Assembly (NCBI GenBank): GCA_013152575.1
Contig: JAADGB010000061.1
Span: forward strand, 1 to 5,779
DNA length: 5,779 nt
Reading direction: 5' to 3'
Source: Thermoproteota archaeon
GTDB taxonomy: Archaea > Thermoproteota > Thermoprotei_A > Sulfolobales > Acidilobaceae
Shown: piece by piece, positions 1-5,528 of the stretch
Layout of the letters: each line of letters starts with the position of its first letter
How positions within the stretch are numbered: position 1 is the stretch's first letter
Program-made: the position numbers and the translations under genes
Notes under the pieces: model-generated
Told to the model about the DNA's origin: nothing
Database searches by the model: none
Seen by the model: the letters and a program-made list of their open reading frames with translations, nothing else

Positions 1-601
1 CCCGAGGGGACCCGTCGAAGACTCTCTAATCCCAAGAAGAGGCAACAAGCCTCTCAAGCCAGAGGAACTACCACCAGGTACACTAGTAGCAGCGGGGTCC
101 CCAAGGAGGAAGCACGCCCTCCTCTACGCCAATCCAAAAGTCGAGACTACATGGATAAGGGGAAACCTTGACACCCGTTTAAGGAAACTAGACAATGGGG
201 CAGCAGACTACCTGATAGCCGCTGAGGCAGGACTAGTAAGGCTAGAAATCAACAGGCCAAGGATAATCCTACCAATCTAGCTGTTTACACCTGCGCCTGG
301 CCAAGGTATTATCGCCATAGTCGCACCAAGCGAGTCGAGCATAGCTCGAAGATTAGCATTGGCAACGCACGAAGCAACACACAAAGAGATGCTCGCCGAG
401 AGAGTATTCCTTCAAACACTAGCCGCTGGCTGCGCCAAACCGGTTGGAGGCATAGCGAGATATAGGGATGGCATGATCATGTTCACCGCCGCCACATTCT
501 CCGAGGATGGGAGAGCCATGTGGTTCACGATAGAGGGAAGGGACCCCTACGAGGTTGGTAGTCGTGCCGCAGAAGAAGTCAAGAGCGTCCCCTGGTGGTA
601 G
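1..601 (+). pseudogene. hemC: hydroxymethylbilane synthase (HemC), 5'-partial, interrupted by an in-frame TAG
   Basis: Porphobilinogen deaminase, a cytosolic enzyme, joins four porphobilinogen units into hydroxymethylbilane. The reading frame enters at base 2 and runs to the stop at 599-601, so roughly the first 90-100 residues lie outside the window. Seen in order: GTLVAAGSPRR (SPRR at 98-109, the family's T/S-S-x-R-R segment), RGNLDTRLRKLDNG (158-199, near-canonical substrate and cofactor binding), AAEAGLVRLE, PAPGQG (290-307), and AERVFLQTLAAGCAKPVGG, whose Cys (codon 431-433) is the residue that carries the dipyrromethane cofactor. One TAG (278-280) splits the frame between ILPI and LFTPAPGQG. 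It falls where E. coli HemC has the Glu of LPPE, so a GAG to TAG change would explain it. No frameshift is present. The part after the stop (nearest in-frame start TTG at 359) cannot be an active enzyme alone. Identity is very secure; whether the gene is dead, read through or misread is open. Confidence 0.9.
278..280 (+). other. in-frame TAG stop inside hemC
   Basis: The codon interrupts an otherwise continuous HemC frame, which is recognisable for 92 codons before it and 106 after it. The next base is C (TAG-CTG), a context often described as leaky in other systems. A perfect 6-bp inverted repeat with a 3-nt loop (TCGAGC-ATA-GCTCGA) lies at 335-349, about 55 nt downstream. It is short and may be chance. 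Confidence 0.9.
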
Positions 602-1328
602 AGTAATCCTAGTAGGTGCAGGCCCGGGGGACCCCGAACTCATCACGGTTAAAGGCCTCAAGGCGTTGAAGGAAGCCGACGTCGTAGTGTATGATAGGCT
701 CGTGTCAAGGAAGCTCCTTGAATACATCAAGGATGGAGCAGAACTAATATACGCTGGAAAAGAACCCGGAAAACATACACTGACCCAGGAGGAAATCAAT
801 CAAATCCTCGTTGATAAGGCCATGCAAGGTTTAACCGTCGTACGATTGAAGGGAGGGGACCCACTCGTTTATGGTAGGGGGGAGGAGGAATGCCTCTATG
901 TAAGATCATTCAATATACCCTGCGAGATCATACCAGGAATACCTAGCTTCGTTGGAGGCAGTTCCGAATACCTAGTGCCTCTAGGCTCACGAGGCTATAG
1001 TAGAGTGTTCTCAGTAGTAACAGGCACCACAATGGGTGACAAACTAGTAGACCATGAGAAGATGAAGAAACTATTAGAAGCCAGCGACACAGTGGTAATC
1101 CTCATGGGCGCGCGACGGCTAAGAGAGATACTCTCAATTGCGGCGGAGGTTAGGGGAAGGGATGAAGCAGTCGTTCTGGTACGGAACGCTACGCTCCCCG
1201 GCTCACACATGATAGCGGGGAGTATCGGAGAACTCCTCGACCGTGGAGTCCAGCAGGAGCCGCCTCTCTTGATATACATCGGCGGTGGTGCCAGGTGGCT
1301 GATGGAGAAAATAGGTGTACAGCGCTAG
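564..1328 (+). CDS. cobA: uroporphyrinogen-III C-methyltransferase (SUMT)
   Basis: Transfers two methyl groups from S-adenosylmethionine to uroporphyrinogen III (C2 and C7) to give precorrin-2, the branch point to siroheme, cobalamin and the archaeal Ahb heme route. Motifs, numbered from the GTG at 564: GAGPGDPELIT at 18-28 (SAM-binding loop), VVYDRLV at 41-47, AGKEPGKHTLTQEEIN at 64-79, VRLKGGDPLVYGRGEEE at 93-109 (the most diagnostic segment), PGIPS at 124-128, PLGSRGYSRVFSVVTG at 139-154 and TVVILMGARRL at 176-186. At 254 residues it has the usual length of a single-domain SUMT, with no fused CysG-type dehydrogenase or HemD domain. Start: GAGGT at 551-555 sits 8 nt before GTG 564; an upstream TTG at 555 would add three residues but has a poorer ribosome site. 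The gene overlaps hemC by 38 bp (47 from the TTG) and hemD by 34 bp, which implies one transcript. Confidence 0.93.
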   Translation: MPQKKSRASPGGRVILVGAGPGDPELITVKGLKALKEADVVVYDRLVSRKLLEYIKDGAELIYAGKEPGKHTLTQEEINQILVDKAMQGLTVVRLKGGDPLVYGRGEEECLYVRSFNIPCEIIPGIPSFVGGSSEYLVPLGSRGYSRVFSVVTGTTMGDKLVDHEKMKKLLEASDTVVILMGARRLREILSIAAEVRGRDEAVVLVRNATLPGSHMIAGSIGELLDRGVQQEPPLLIYIGGGARWLMEKIGVQR

Positions 1329-2017
1329 TTTTCGGCCCCGACAGGCCTCCCGAGCTACTTGGACCCTGTAGGGTTCTATGGAGGCCTATAATGGAGCCAG
1401 CCCCCATAGAGGGGGTTGCTGAGGCACTACTGGAGCTTTCAAGCTGGGCCGACAGCGTTGTCTTTACTAGCCCGAGGGCGCCCAGGTTCCTATTAATCGA
1501 TGCTGAAAAGAAGAATCTCGTTGACAGACTCATCGATTTCATGCGTAGAGTAAGGGTGTATGTGATAGGACCCAAAACGCGGAATGTAGTGCAAGATCTA
1601 TTCGGCGTGGAGCCACTAATGCCTGAAAGGTATAGGGGAGTTGACCTAGCCAAATACATCGTCTCTCATGGTGCTAGAAGGGTTGTCGGTGTGAGATCGC
1701 CTGACGCTCTACGAGACCTTGTAAGGATATTGGTTGAGAATGGTATCGGCTACGTTGAAGTCTACTCCTACATGATCCGCGTATGCAAGGAGTGTATCGA
1801 GGCTGTAAAGGACGGGGAGGCAGATTACCTCGTAGTTACTAGTCCAATGATAGCCAGGGTACTTGCTAGTAACGGTATTACGGGTAAGTTTATTGCAATT
1901 GGGCCGACGACAGCTGAAACACTAATAGGCTACGGTATACGACCTATTTGCGTAGCGAGCGAGTATTCCCTCGATGGGGTAGCGGAGTGCCTATCTAGAA
2001 TGGAAGGCGGTGTATAA
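1295..2017 (+). CDS. hemD: uroporphyrinogen-III synthase
   Basis: Closes the linear hydroxymethylbilane and inverts ring D to form uroporphyrinogen III, the product HemC leads to and CobA uses. HemD proteins diverge strongly, but the layout is clear: two similar alpha/beta domains. Segments: ALVFGP near the start (10-15), VVFTSPRA at 55-62 (the family's FTS motif), YVIGPKTRNVV at 89-99 (inter-domain GxxT), RVVGVRSPDALRDL at 129-142, VEVYSYM at 154-160, DYLVVTSP at 177-184, FIAIGPTTAETL at 199-210 (the strongest HemD signature) and a C-terminal helix after SEYSLDGVAECL. The length of 240 residues is normal. The GTG at 1295 is preferred because it places the first beta strand correctly; only a weak GGTG lies ahead of it. 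The first 34 bp overlap cobA. The final TAA shares one base with the ATG of the next gene, suggesting coupled translation. Neighbouring hemC and cobA support the call. Confidence 0.92.
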   Translation: MADGENRCTALVFGPDRPPELLGPCRVLWRPIMEPAPIEGVAEALLELSSWADSVVFTSPRAPRFLLIDAEKKNLVDRLIDFMRRVRVYVIGPKTRNVVQDLFGVEPLMPERYRGVDLAKYIVSHGARRVVGVRSPDALRDLVRILVENGIGYVEVYSYMIRVCKECIEAVKDGEADYLVVTSPMIARVLASNGITGKFIAIGPTTAETLIGYGIRPICVASEYSLDGVAECLSRMEGGV

Positions 2018-2982
2018 TGGAGATTGAGGTAAGGAGGATTCAGAGAGTTGGTACTAGTAGCCTTGTAGTGACTCTTCCTAAAGAATGGGCTAAGAGGTTG
2101 AATCTCGCCCCGGGCTGCCAGGTCATGCTGATTGATGAGGGAGACAGTATCAGGATTAAGCCCGTGAAGGGCAACGAGAGCGCGGCGATTGAGTTAGATT
2201 TATCGATGATGCCGGAGAATCTCGCCGCCTCCACACCCCTCTGCATTTACCTTTCAGCGGTTAGTGAGGCGGACGTATTCTTCCCTAGTAAGAAGTCGCT
2301 GGAGGACGCTAAAACCAGGTCAATCTACCTGATGGGGCTCCAGATATTCGACACTCTCGAAGGAGAGAAGGCTAGAGTAGAAGTGCTCCTAGACTCGTCG
2401 AAGATTGACATCTCAAAGCTCCTCAAAACCCTCACTGTTAGTGTGAGGGAGTCGGCCGAGCTACTCATTAAGGTTATACAGGGTGAAACGGATGGCGTCA
2501 AGGAGAAGGTTGAGATAGTGAGAACCCAGTTTCTAAGGACACACTACATAGTCCTAAGATACCTGGCTGCCAGGTATAGTGAGAGGGGAGGAATCGAGAA
2601 CTACCAAGTGACGCTATCAACGAGCTATGCGGGCTTCGCAATAGACCTACTACAGGAGCTTGTCCTTACCTCCATGCGGATAATAAGAGAGGAGATCCCG
2701 GAGGACGACTTGAACCAGTTGATACGAGTAATCCGTGGTATAGAGAAGAGCGGGGATCTCCTCTTCAGGACACTCGCACTGCCTAGCGTTAAAAGGCTAG
2801 CCGAGCTGTACAGGGAGCTCTACATGTCCAGGGCGTTAGCCGAGAATATGATGATTAATGCAAAGTCGCGCTCCGCAGCCGTACTCAGCGGGAAACTACA
2901 CGATATCATAAGGCTAATGATGATATCATCATATGTAGCCGTGTGTAGGGTTATCATGGGAGTAGCTTCTCTCAAAGAGTAG
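2017..2982 (+). CDS. AbrB-PhoU domain protein (archaeal PhoU-like regulator)
   Basis: The N-terminal domain (residues 1-50) is a SpoVT/AbrB swapped-hairpin DNA-binding unit: RRIQRVGTSSLVVTLPKEWA, then LNLAPGCQVMLIDEGDSIRIKP. After a linker (about 51-125) comes an all-helical PhoU-like part with two helical-bundle repeats, roughly 130-225 and 228-318. Acidic and basic heptad positions such as VRESAELLIKVI and IRGIEKSGDLLFRTLA fit PhoU helices, which bind metals. This architecture is common in archaea and is usually annotated as a phosphate uptake regulator, but no pst genes are visible here, so a phosphate role is not supported by context. The 321-residue length is typical. The ATG overlaps the hemD stop (TAATG), making it the last cistron of the tetrapyrrole operon. 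It could therefore be a regulator of tetrapyrrole or metal supply; that is inference. It ends one base before the convergent MFS gene. Confidence 0.88.
   Translation: MEIEVRRIQRVGTSSLVVTLPKEWAKRLNLAPGCQVMLIDEGDSIRIKPVKGNESAAIELDLSMMPENLAASTPLCIYLSAVSEADVFFPSKKSLEDAKTRSIYLMGLQIFDTLEGEKARVEVLLDSSKIDISKLLKTLTVSVRESAELLIKVIQGETDGVKEKVEIVRTQFLRTHYIVLRYLAARYSERGGIENYQVTLSTSYAGFAIDLLQELVLTSMRIIREEIPEDDLNQLIRVIRGIEKSGDLLFRTLALPSVKRLAELYRELYMSRALAENMMINAKSRSAAVLSGKLHDIIRLMMISSYVAVCRVIMGVASLKE
2917..2932. repeat. 16-bp perfect palindrome within the phoU-like gene
   Basis: ATGATGATATCATCAT reads identically on both strands. Its core GATATCAT also occurs at 2902-2909, exactly 20 bp upstream. Both lie in codons for ordinary residues (HDII and MMISS), so coding constraint and AT-rich codons may account for them. 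It is close to the 3' end of the gene and lies about 50 bp beyond the MFS stop codon on the opposite strand. Confidence 0.6.
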
Positions 2983-2983
2983 C

Positions 2984-4126
2984 TCAACCGGTTATCCTCC
3001 TATACAATATGATTGTTAAGAATAGTAGGACGCCTGACGCCAGGAATGGAAGTCCTCCATAAGTAGGGGAAACCTCATACAGTAAGCCAGCTACTAGAGG
3101 GCCAGTCATCATACCTAGGCTGGAAGCAGTGTTTGAGGCGCCAACCATTAGGGATCCGCCCACATCGCCTGCAAGGGCGGCATTCCTCGTGAGTGGCATA
3201 CTAGCCCTCACACCAGTATTAGCTCCGACATAGGCTGCCGAAACAATGAGTATTCCGAGGAATGGTAGGCCTAGGCCTATTGATGATAGTGCAGAGATTA
3301 TCAACACGAAGTATAGGGAGCGGGCTATCCCTATCCTATCAGCCAGACCACCAGCGATCAAGCCGCCGATAACCGACATTAGGCCCGATACGAGTAATAG
3401 TTCGCCTAATGAATCCTTTGATAACCCATAGACCTCGTGCACGTATATGTAGAAGTACTCGCGCAGTATGCCGCTAAGGAATCCAAGCGTGAAGGCCGAC
3501 AATATAACCCAGAGAATCAGTGGGTCGAGAACCCGTTTAACAGCAGACTTCACGTCAGACGTTACCCTCTTATAGATATCGTAGGATGCGTAAGCTAATA
3601 GTAAGCCCGAGAACCCCATAGCTAATCCGGATACCTCTATTAGCTGGGCATATGATAGCTTTGAGTAGCCGAAGTACCAGTTCCCAATGCTTATCCCCAA
3701 ACCACCCAGCGCGAAATAGATAGCCATCGCCGTGCCGCTACGTCCTCCTCCTAGCTCGCTGGTGACTATCTGGAGGGATGGCCAGATGAAGCCCGAGACT
3801 ATCCCCCATACTCCCATCGCCACTATTACTGTAGAGGCGCTCCTAGAGGATGGTATCACCTCGTAGAGGATCAGGCCGGAGATAGCCAAACCCACTAGTA
3901 TAACTAGCCATCGATATCTAGGGAGTACCTCGCTTAGAACACCAGAGGCAAGGCTTGCCAGCGCCCTACCAGCCATGAATCCACTAGTCAATCCAGCGGC
4001 GGCTAACATGGTTGAGCCAATATCGTATTTGACATAGTAGGCTATGGCAGGCCTAGCGATGCCTGCCGCGACAGCTGCAGCGAATAGGCCAGAGTATAGT
4101 ACCATTAGCTTCAAGCGGCTTCTCAT
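2984..4126 (-). CDS. major facilitator superfamily (MFS) transporter
   Basis: An integral membrane secondary transporter of 380 residues with about 12 predicted helices, near 7-27, 38-60, 73-91, 98-120, 130-151, 160-181, 202-221, 240-262, 270-287, 289-309, 322-349 and 357-376. The charged central loop (about 182-200, KRVTSDVKSAVKRVLD) separates the two six-helix halves. The loop between helices 8 and 9 has GGLADRIGIARS, a clear MFS motif A; the matching loop 2-3 (GVLSEVLPRYR) is degenerate, as is often seen. Glycine-rich helices 4, 5 and 11 fit the fold. The substrate cannot be read from sequence, and neither neighbour suggests one. The ATG at 4126 has GGAG 10 nt upstream on its strand (4140-4137). 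The gene is monocistronic, diverges from the small zinc protein gene and converges on phoU with one base between stop codons. Family secure, function unknown. Confidence 0.9.
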   Translation of the reverse strand: MRSRLKLMVLYSGLFAAAVAAGIARPAIAYYVKYDIGSTMLAAAGLTSGFMAGRALASLASGVLSEVLPRYRWLVILVGLAISGLILYEVIPSSRSASTVIVAMGVWGIVSGFIWPSLQIVTSELGGGRSGTAMAIYFALGGLGISIGNWYFGYSKLSYAQLIEVSGLAMGFSGLLLAYASYDIYKRVTSDVKSAVKRVLDPLILWVILSAFTLGFLSGILREYFYIYVHEVYGLSKDSLGELLLVSGLMSVIGGLIAGGLADRIGIARSLYFVLIISALSSIGLGLPFLGILIVSAAYVGANTGVRASMPLTRNAALAGDVGGSLMVGASNTASSLGMMTGPLVAGLLYEVSPTYGGLPFLASGVLLFLTIILYRRITG

Positions 4127-4136
4127 CGAGTACGCA

Positions 4137-4140
4137 CTCC
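4137..4140 (-). promoter_or_regulatory. ribosome binding site of the MFS gene
   Basis: GGAG on the minus strand, 10 nt before the ATG at 4126. An ATG that begins two bases upstream of this site is out of frame, so the site supports the chosen start. Confidence 0.55.
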
Positions 4141-4165
4141 ATGGATTGTCGAAGCCTATTTACTC

Positions 4166-4178
4166 GGAAATAAAAGTA
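4166..4178. promoter_or_regulatory. divergent TATA region between the MFS and zinc protein genes
   Basis: The plus strand has GGAAATAAAAG (4166-4176), a purine-rich BRE-like lead into a TATA-like box. A start about 26 bases downstream (near 4198) would leave a leader of about 12 nt before the ATG at 4211, consistent with the lack of a ribosome site there. Read on the minus strand, the same bases give CTTTTATTTCC. That would predict a start near 4146 and a leader of about 20 nt holding the GGAG site of the MFS gene. The 84-bp gap (4127-4210) contains no other clear element. Confidence 0.5.
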
Positions 4179-4210
4179 GTAGAAACGGCGTTCTAAAATG
4201 GTGTATAATT

Positions 4211-4528
4211 ATGGCTAGATTGAAGAAGTGGAAGTGCATCATTTGTGGCGAAGACTTGATTGAGGGCCAGAGGTTCGGCTATGTCCCAGGCAAGGGTTAC
4301 GCACACATCGAGTGCTTCTATGAGAGGATAGCGGAGAGAGGCGTAGATAGGGATACTGTGGCCTTGATGGACGCCAACGAGGTTCTATTATACAGCATTG
4401 TTAGATTAAAGGAGGCTACTAGAATAGCCAAGTCCAAGGAGTTGAAGGATGAACTAGTATCCATTAGAAAGAAGATAGAAGATCTCGTCGAAGAGTTAGA
4501 GAGGAAGCTTAGCTCTAAGATATATTGA
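4211..4528 (+). CDS. small zinc-binding protein, DUF2175-like
   Basis: A 105-residue, highly charged protein. The N-terminal half carries Cys9-x2-Cys12 (KWKCIICGEDLIEGQ) and His32-x2-Cys35 (YAHIECF), a four-ligand CxxC-x19-HxxC site expected to bind one zinc ion. The C-terminal half (about 57-103) is a long amphipathic helix, ending in DELVSIRKKIEDLVEELERK, with coiled-coil character, which suggests self-association or a partner protein. This layout matches the small crenarchaeal proteins grouped as DUF2175, named here from memory of the family. The molecular role is unknown; a nucleic-acid or protein adaptor role is only a guess. The ATG at 4211 has no ribosome site but a TATA-like box about 39 bp upstream, fitting a short-leader transcript. 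An ATG at 4198 is out of frame. It is transcribed alone, between the divergent MFS gene and an ABC operon with its own promoter. Confidence 0.8.
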   Translation: MARLKKWKCIICGEDLIEGQRFGYVPGKGYAHIECFYERIAERGVDRDTVALMDANEVLLYSIVRLKEATRIAKSKELKDELVSIRKKIEDLVEELERKLSSKIY

Positions 4529-4547
4529 AGACCGACTCAGGCATGAT

Positions 4548-4560
4548 TTCTTATATTTTG
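4548..4560 (+). promoter_or_regulatory. TATA box of the ABC transporter operon, U-rich end of the upstream gene
   Basis: TTCTTATATTTTG contains a good archaeal TATA box (TTATATTT, 4551-4558). A start about 26 bases downstream falls near 4580, 13 nt before the proposed TTG start at 4593. The same T-rich stretch follows the stop of the small zinc protein gene by about 20 nt and could also act as its terminator. Nothing else is evident in the 4529-4592 gap apart from the five-codon ORF described separately. Confidence 0.55.
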
Positions 4561-4578
4561 ATGAAGGGAAATACGGAC

Positions 4579-4596
4579 ATGGCGAACAAGCTTTGA
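4579..4596 (+). other. possible five-codon leader ORF
   Basis: ATG GCG AAC AAG CTT TGA (MANKL) starts almost exactly where the TATA box predicts transcription to begin. Its TGA overlaps the proposed TTG start of the ABC ATPase (TTGA). It may be a leaderless mini-ORF that couples termination to initiation, or a coincidence. It has no homology value. Confidence 0.2.
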
Positions 4597-4636
4597 ACCA
4601 GACGGTAGTCGTGGAGGATCTTGTCAAGTTGTCAAG
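4593..4636 (+). pseudogene. displaced 5' coding segment of the ABC ATPase gene
   Basis: From the TTG at 4593 this frame reads MNQTVVVEDLVK, the usual opening beta strand of an ABC ATPase (IxVEDLVKxY). It then leaves the family sequence at the second TTGTCAAG copy and runs out of frame to a TAG at 4746-4748. The sequence KIYSDGTRAVDGVSF resumes at 4634 in the frame of the main ORF. Without one 8-bp copy the two parts join as VVVEDLVKIYSDGTRAVDG, with no residue missing or extra. No start codon exists in the downstream frame between its stop at 4562 and the GTG at 4661. The native start is therefore most likely TTG 4593, with GTG 4611 as the alternative. Confidence 0.8.
4621..4636 (+). repeat. 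8-bp tandem duplication, TTGTCAAG twice, causing a frameshift
   Basis: Two exact adjacent copies occupy 4621-4628 and 4629-4636. Eight bases shift the downstream frame. Deleting either copy restores an uninterrupted ABC ATPase N-terminus, so the ancestral gene almost certainly had one copy. Short tandem duplications of this kind arise by replication slippage and can revert. Confidence 0.9.
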
Positions 4637-4660
4637 ATCTATAGTGATGGGACCAGGGCG

Positions 4661-5524
4661 GTGGATGGCGTCTCCTTCACAGCGGGTAAAGGAGTTACTA
4701 TGCTCATGGGACCCAACGGTTCAGGCAAGACGACGACCCTATCGATAGTTGCAGGAGCACTAGCGCCGACAAAGGGGAGAGTACTAGTATGTGACTATGA
4801 GGTATGGGGTAGTGGCTGGGAGAAGGCGAGGGAATGCATAGGCTTCGCCCCACAAAATATGCCCTTCAGGGAGAGACTCACTCTACTCGAAAACCTGATA
4901 TGGTATGGCTTAATCCGTGGAATCGGGTTCAGGGAGTCAAAGCGACGAGCACTTGAGCTCCTCGAAACAGTCGGCTTGAGAGAGCACTACAAGAAGAAGG
5001 TGGCCCAGATCAGCGGAGGGATGAGGAGGAGGCTCACAATCGCCGCCGCACTCATCGGGGACCCCGAGGTCCTCATACTCGACGAGCCCACAAGCGGCCT
5101 AGACCCGTCAGCGAGGAGGGTACTATGGAACCTCATAAGGGATATCGCGAGGGACAAGACTGTCATAGCCAGTACGCATATAGCTGAGGACGCTGAAGAA
5201 AACGCAGACAAAGTACTAATCTTCCATAAAGGCAAAATAGTAGCCTCAGGAGAGCCAGAGCTCCTCATAAGACAATACGCGCCAGAAGCAGTAATAGTCG
5301 TTGAGGGCGCATTAAAGGGTTCCTTCGAGATAGAAGGAGCAAAACTACTCAAATCATCGCAGAAAGAGCTAAGGTATAGCACAAGGGACCCCGACCACGT
5401 TCTACCACTAATCATAGAGAAGCTACTCTCCCAGGGTTCGAAGATAGAGAAGGTTGAAGTACGCAAACCGGGGCTAGCAGAGGTCTACCTCGAGCTTACA
5501 GGAGTAGAGTTATCGGAGGTGTAA
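4661..5524 (+). CDS. ABC-2 type exporter ATP-binding subunit, N-terminus lost by frameshift
   Basis: The cytoplasmic ATPase of an ABC exporter. Numbered from the GTG at 4661: Walker A GPNGSGKT at 17-24, Q-loop FAPQNM with Gln65, signature ISGGMRRRL at 117-125, Walker B VLILDEPTSGLDP at 137-149 with catalytic Glu142, and switch His173 in ASTHIAEDAE. The early part, MDGVSFTAGKGVTMLMGPNG, lacks only the first beta strand and the A-loop. After about residue 205 a C-terminal extension (to 287) resembles that of DrrA-type drug or lipid exporters. The 5' sequence encoding VEDLVKIYSDGTRAV, with the A-loop Tyr that stacks on ATP, is present in the DNA but split by an 8-bp duplication at 4621-4636. The restored gene would span 4593-5524. 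GTG 4661 is merely the first in-frame start codon and lacks a convincing ribosome site. A permease gene follows after 4 bp. Substrate unknown. Confidence 0.9.
   Translation: MDGVSFTAGKGVTMLMGPNGSGKTTTLSIVAGALAPTKGRVLVCDYEVWGSGWEKARECIGFAPQNMPFRERLTLLENLIWYGLIRGIGFRESKRRALELLETVGLREHYKKKVAQISGGMRRRLTIAAALIGDPEVLILDEPTSGLDPSARRVLWNLIRDIARDKTVIASTHIAEDAEENADKVLIFHKGKIVASGEPELLIRQYAPEAVIVVEGALKGSFEIEGAKLLKSSQKELRYSTRDPDHVLPLIIEKLLSQGSKIEKVEVRKPGLAEVYLELTGVELSEV
5515..5521 (+). promoter_or_regulatory. strong Shine-Dalgarno site of the permease gene
   Basis: GGAGGTG overlaps the last codons of the ATPase gene and lies 7 nt before the GTG at 5529. It is the strongest ribosome site in the window and decides the permease start. 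It fits an internal cistron of an operon, in contrast to the first genes of transcripts here, which have weak sites or none. Confidence 0.8.
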
Positions 5525-5528
5525 CGGC

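Noticed and set aside
278..280. TAG as pyrrolysine or a general sense codon
   Set aside because: TAG also ends hemC (599-601), cobA (1326-1328) and the phoU-like gene (2980-2982), so it is an ordinary stop here. No pyl genes are visible, and the position matches Glu rather than Lys-type chemistry. Local readthrough remains possible.
335..349. Hairpin TCGAGC-ATA-GCTCGA as a recoding signal for the hemC stop
   Set aside because: It is too short and about 55 nt from the stop, and a 6-bp inverted repeat of this sort is expected by chance in GC-balanced DNA.
359..601. Separate 80-residue gene starting at TTG 359
   Set aside because: It is the C-terminal part of HemC in the same frame as the upstream part; it is not an independent protein.
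419..799. Minus-strand ORF opposite hemC and cobA
   Set aside because: Low-complexity Ser/Pro-rich translation with no family resemblance, fully covered by two recognised genes on the other strand. The same applies to the minus-strand frames at 995-1279, 1189-1659, 2040-2246 and 4987-5466, and to the plus-strand frame at 3246-3431 inside the MFS gene.
4629..4748. Programmed -1 frameshift rescuing the ABC ATPase
   Set aside because: A -1 shift is what would be needed, but no slippery heptamer is visible near the duplication, and the family sequence requires the shift right at the second repeat copy. A duplication accident explains it better.
5009..5035. Unusual ABC signature ISGGM instead of LSGGQ
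   Set aside because: Met at this position is common in DrrA-like archaeal and bacterial exporter ATPases, so it is not a defect.
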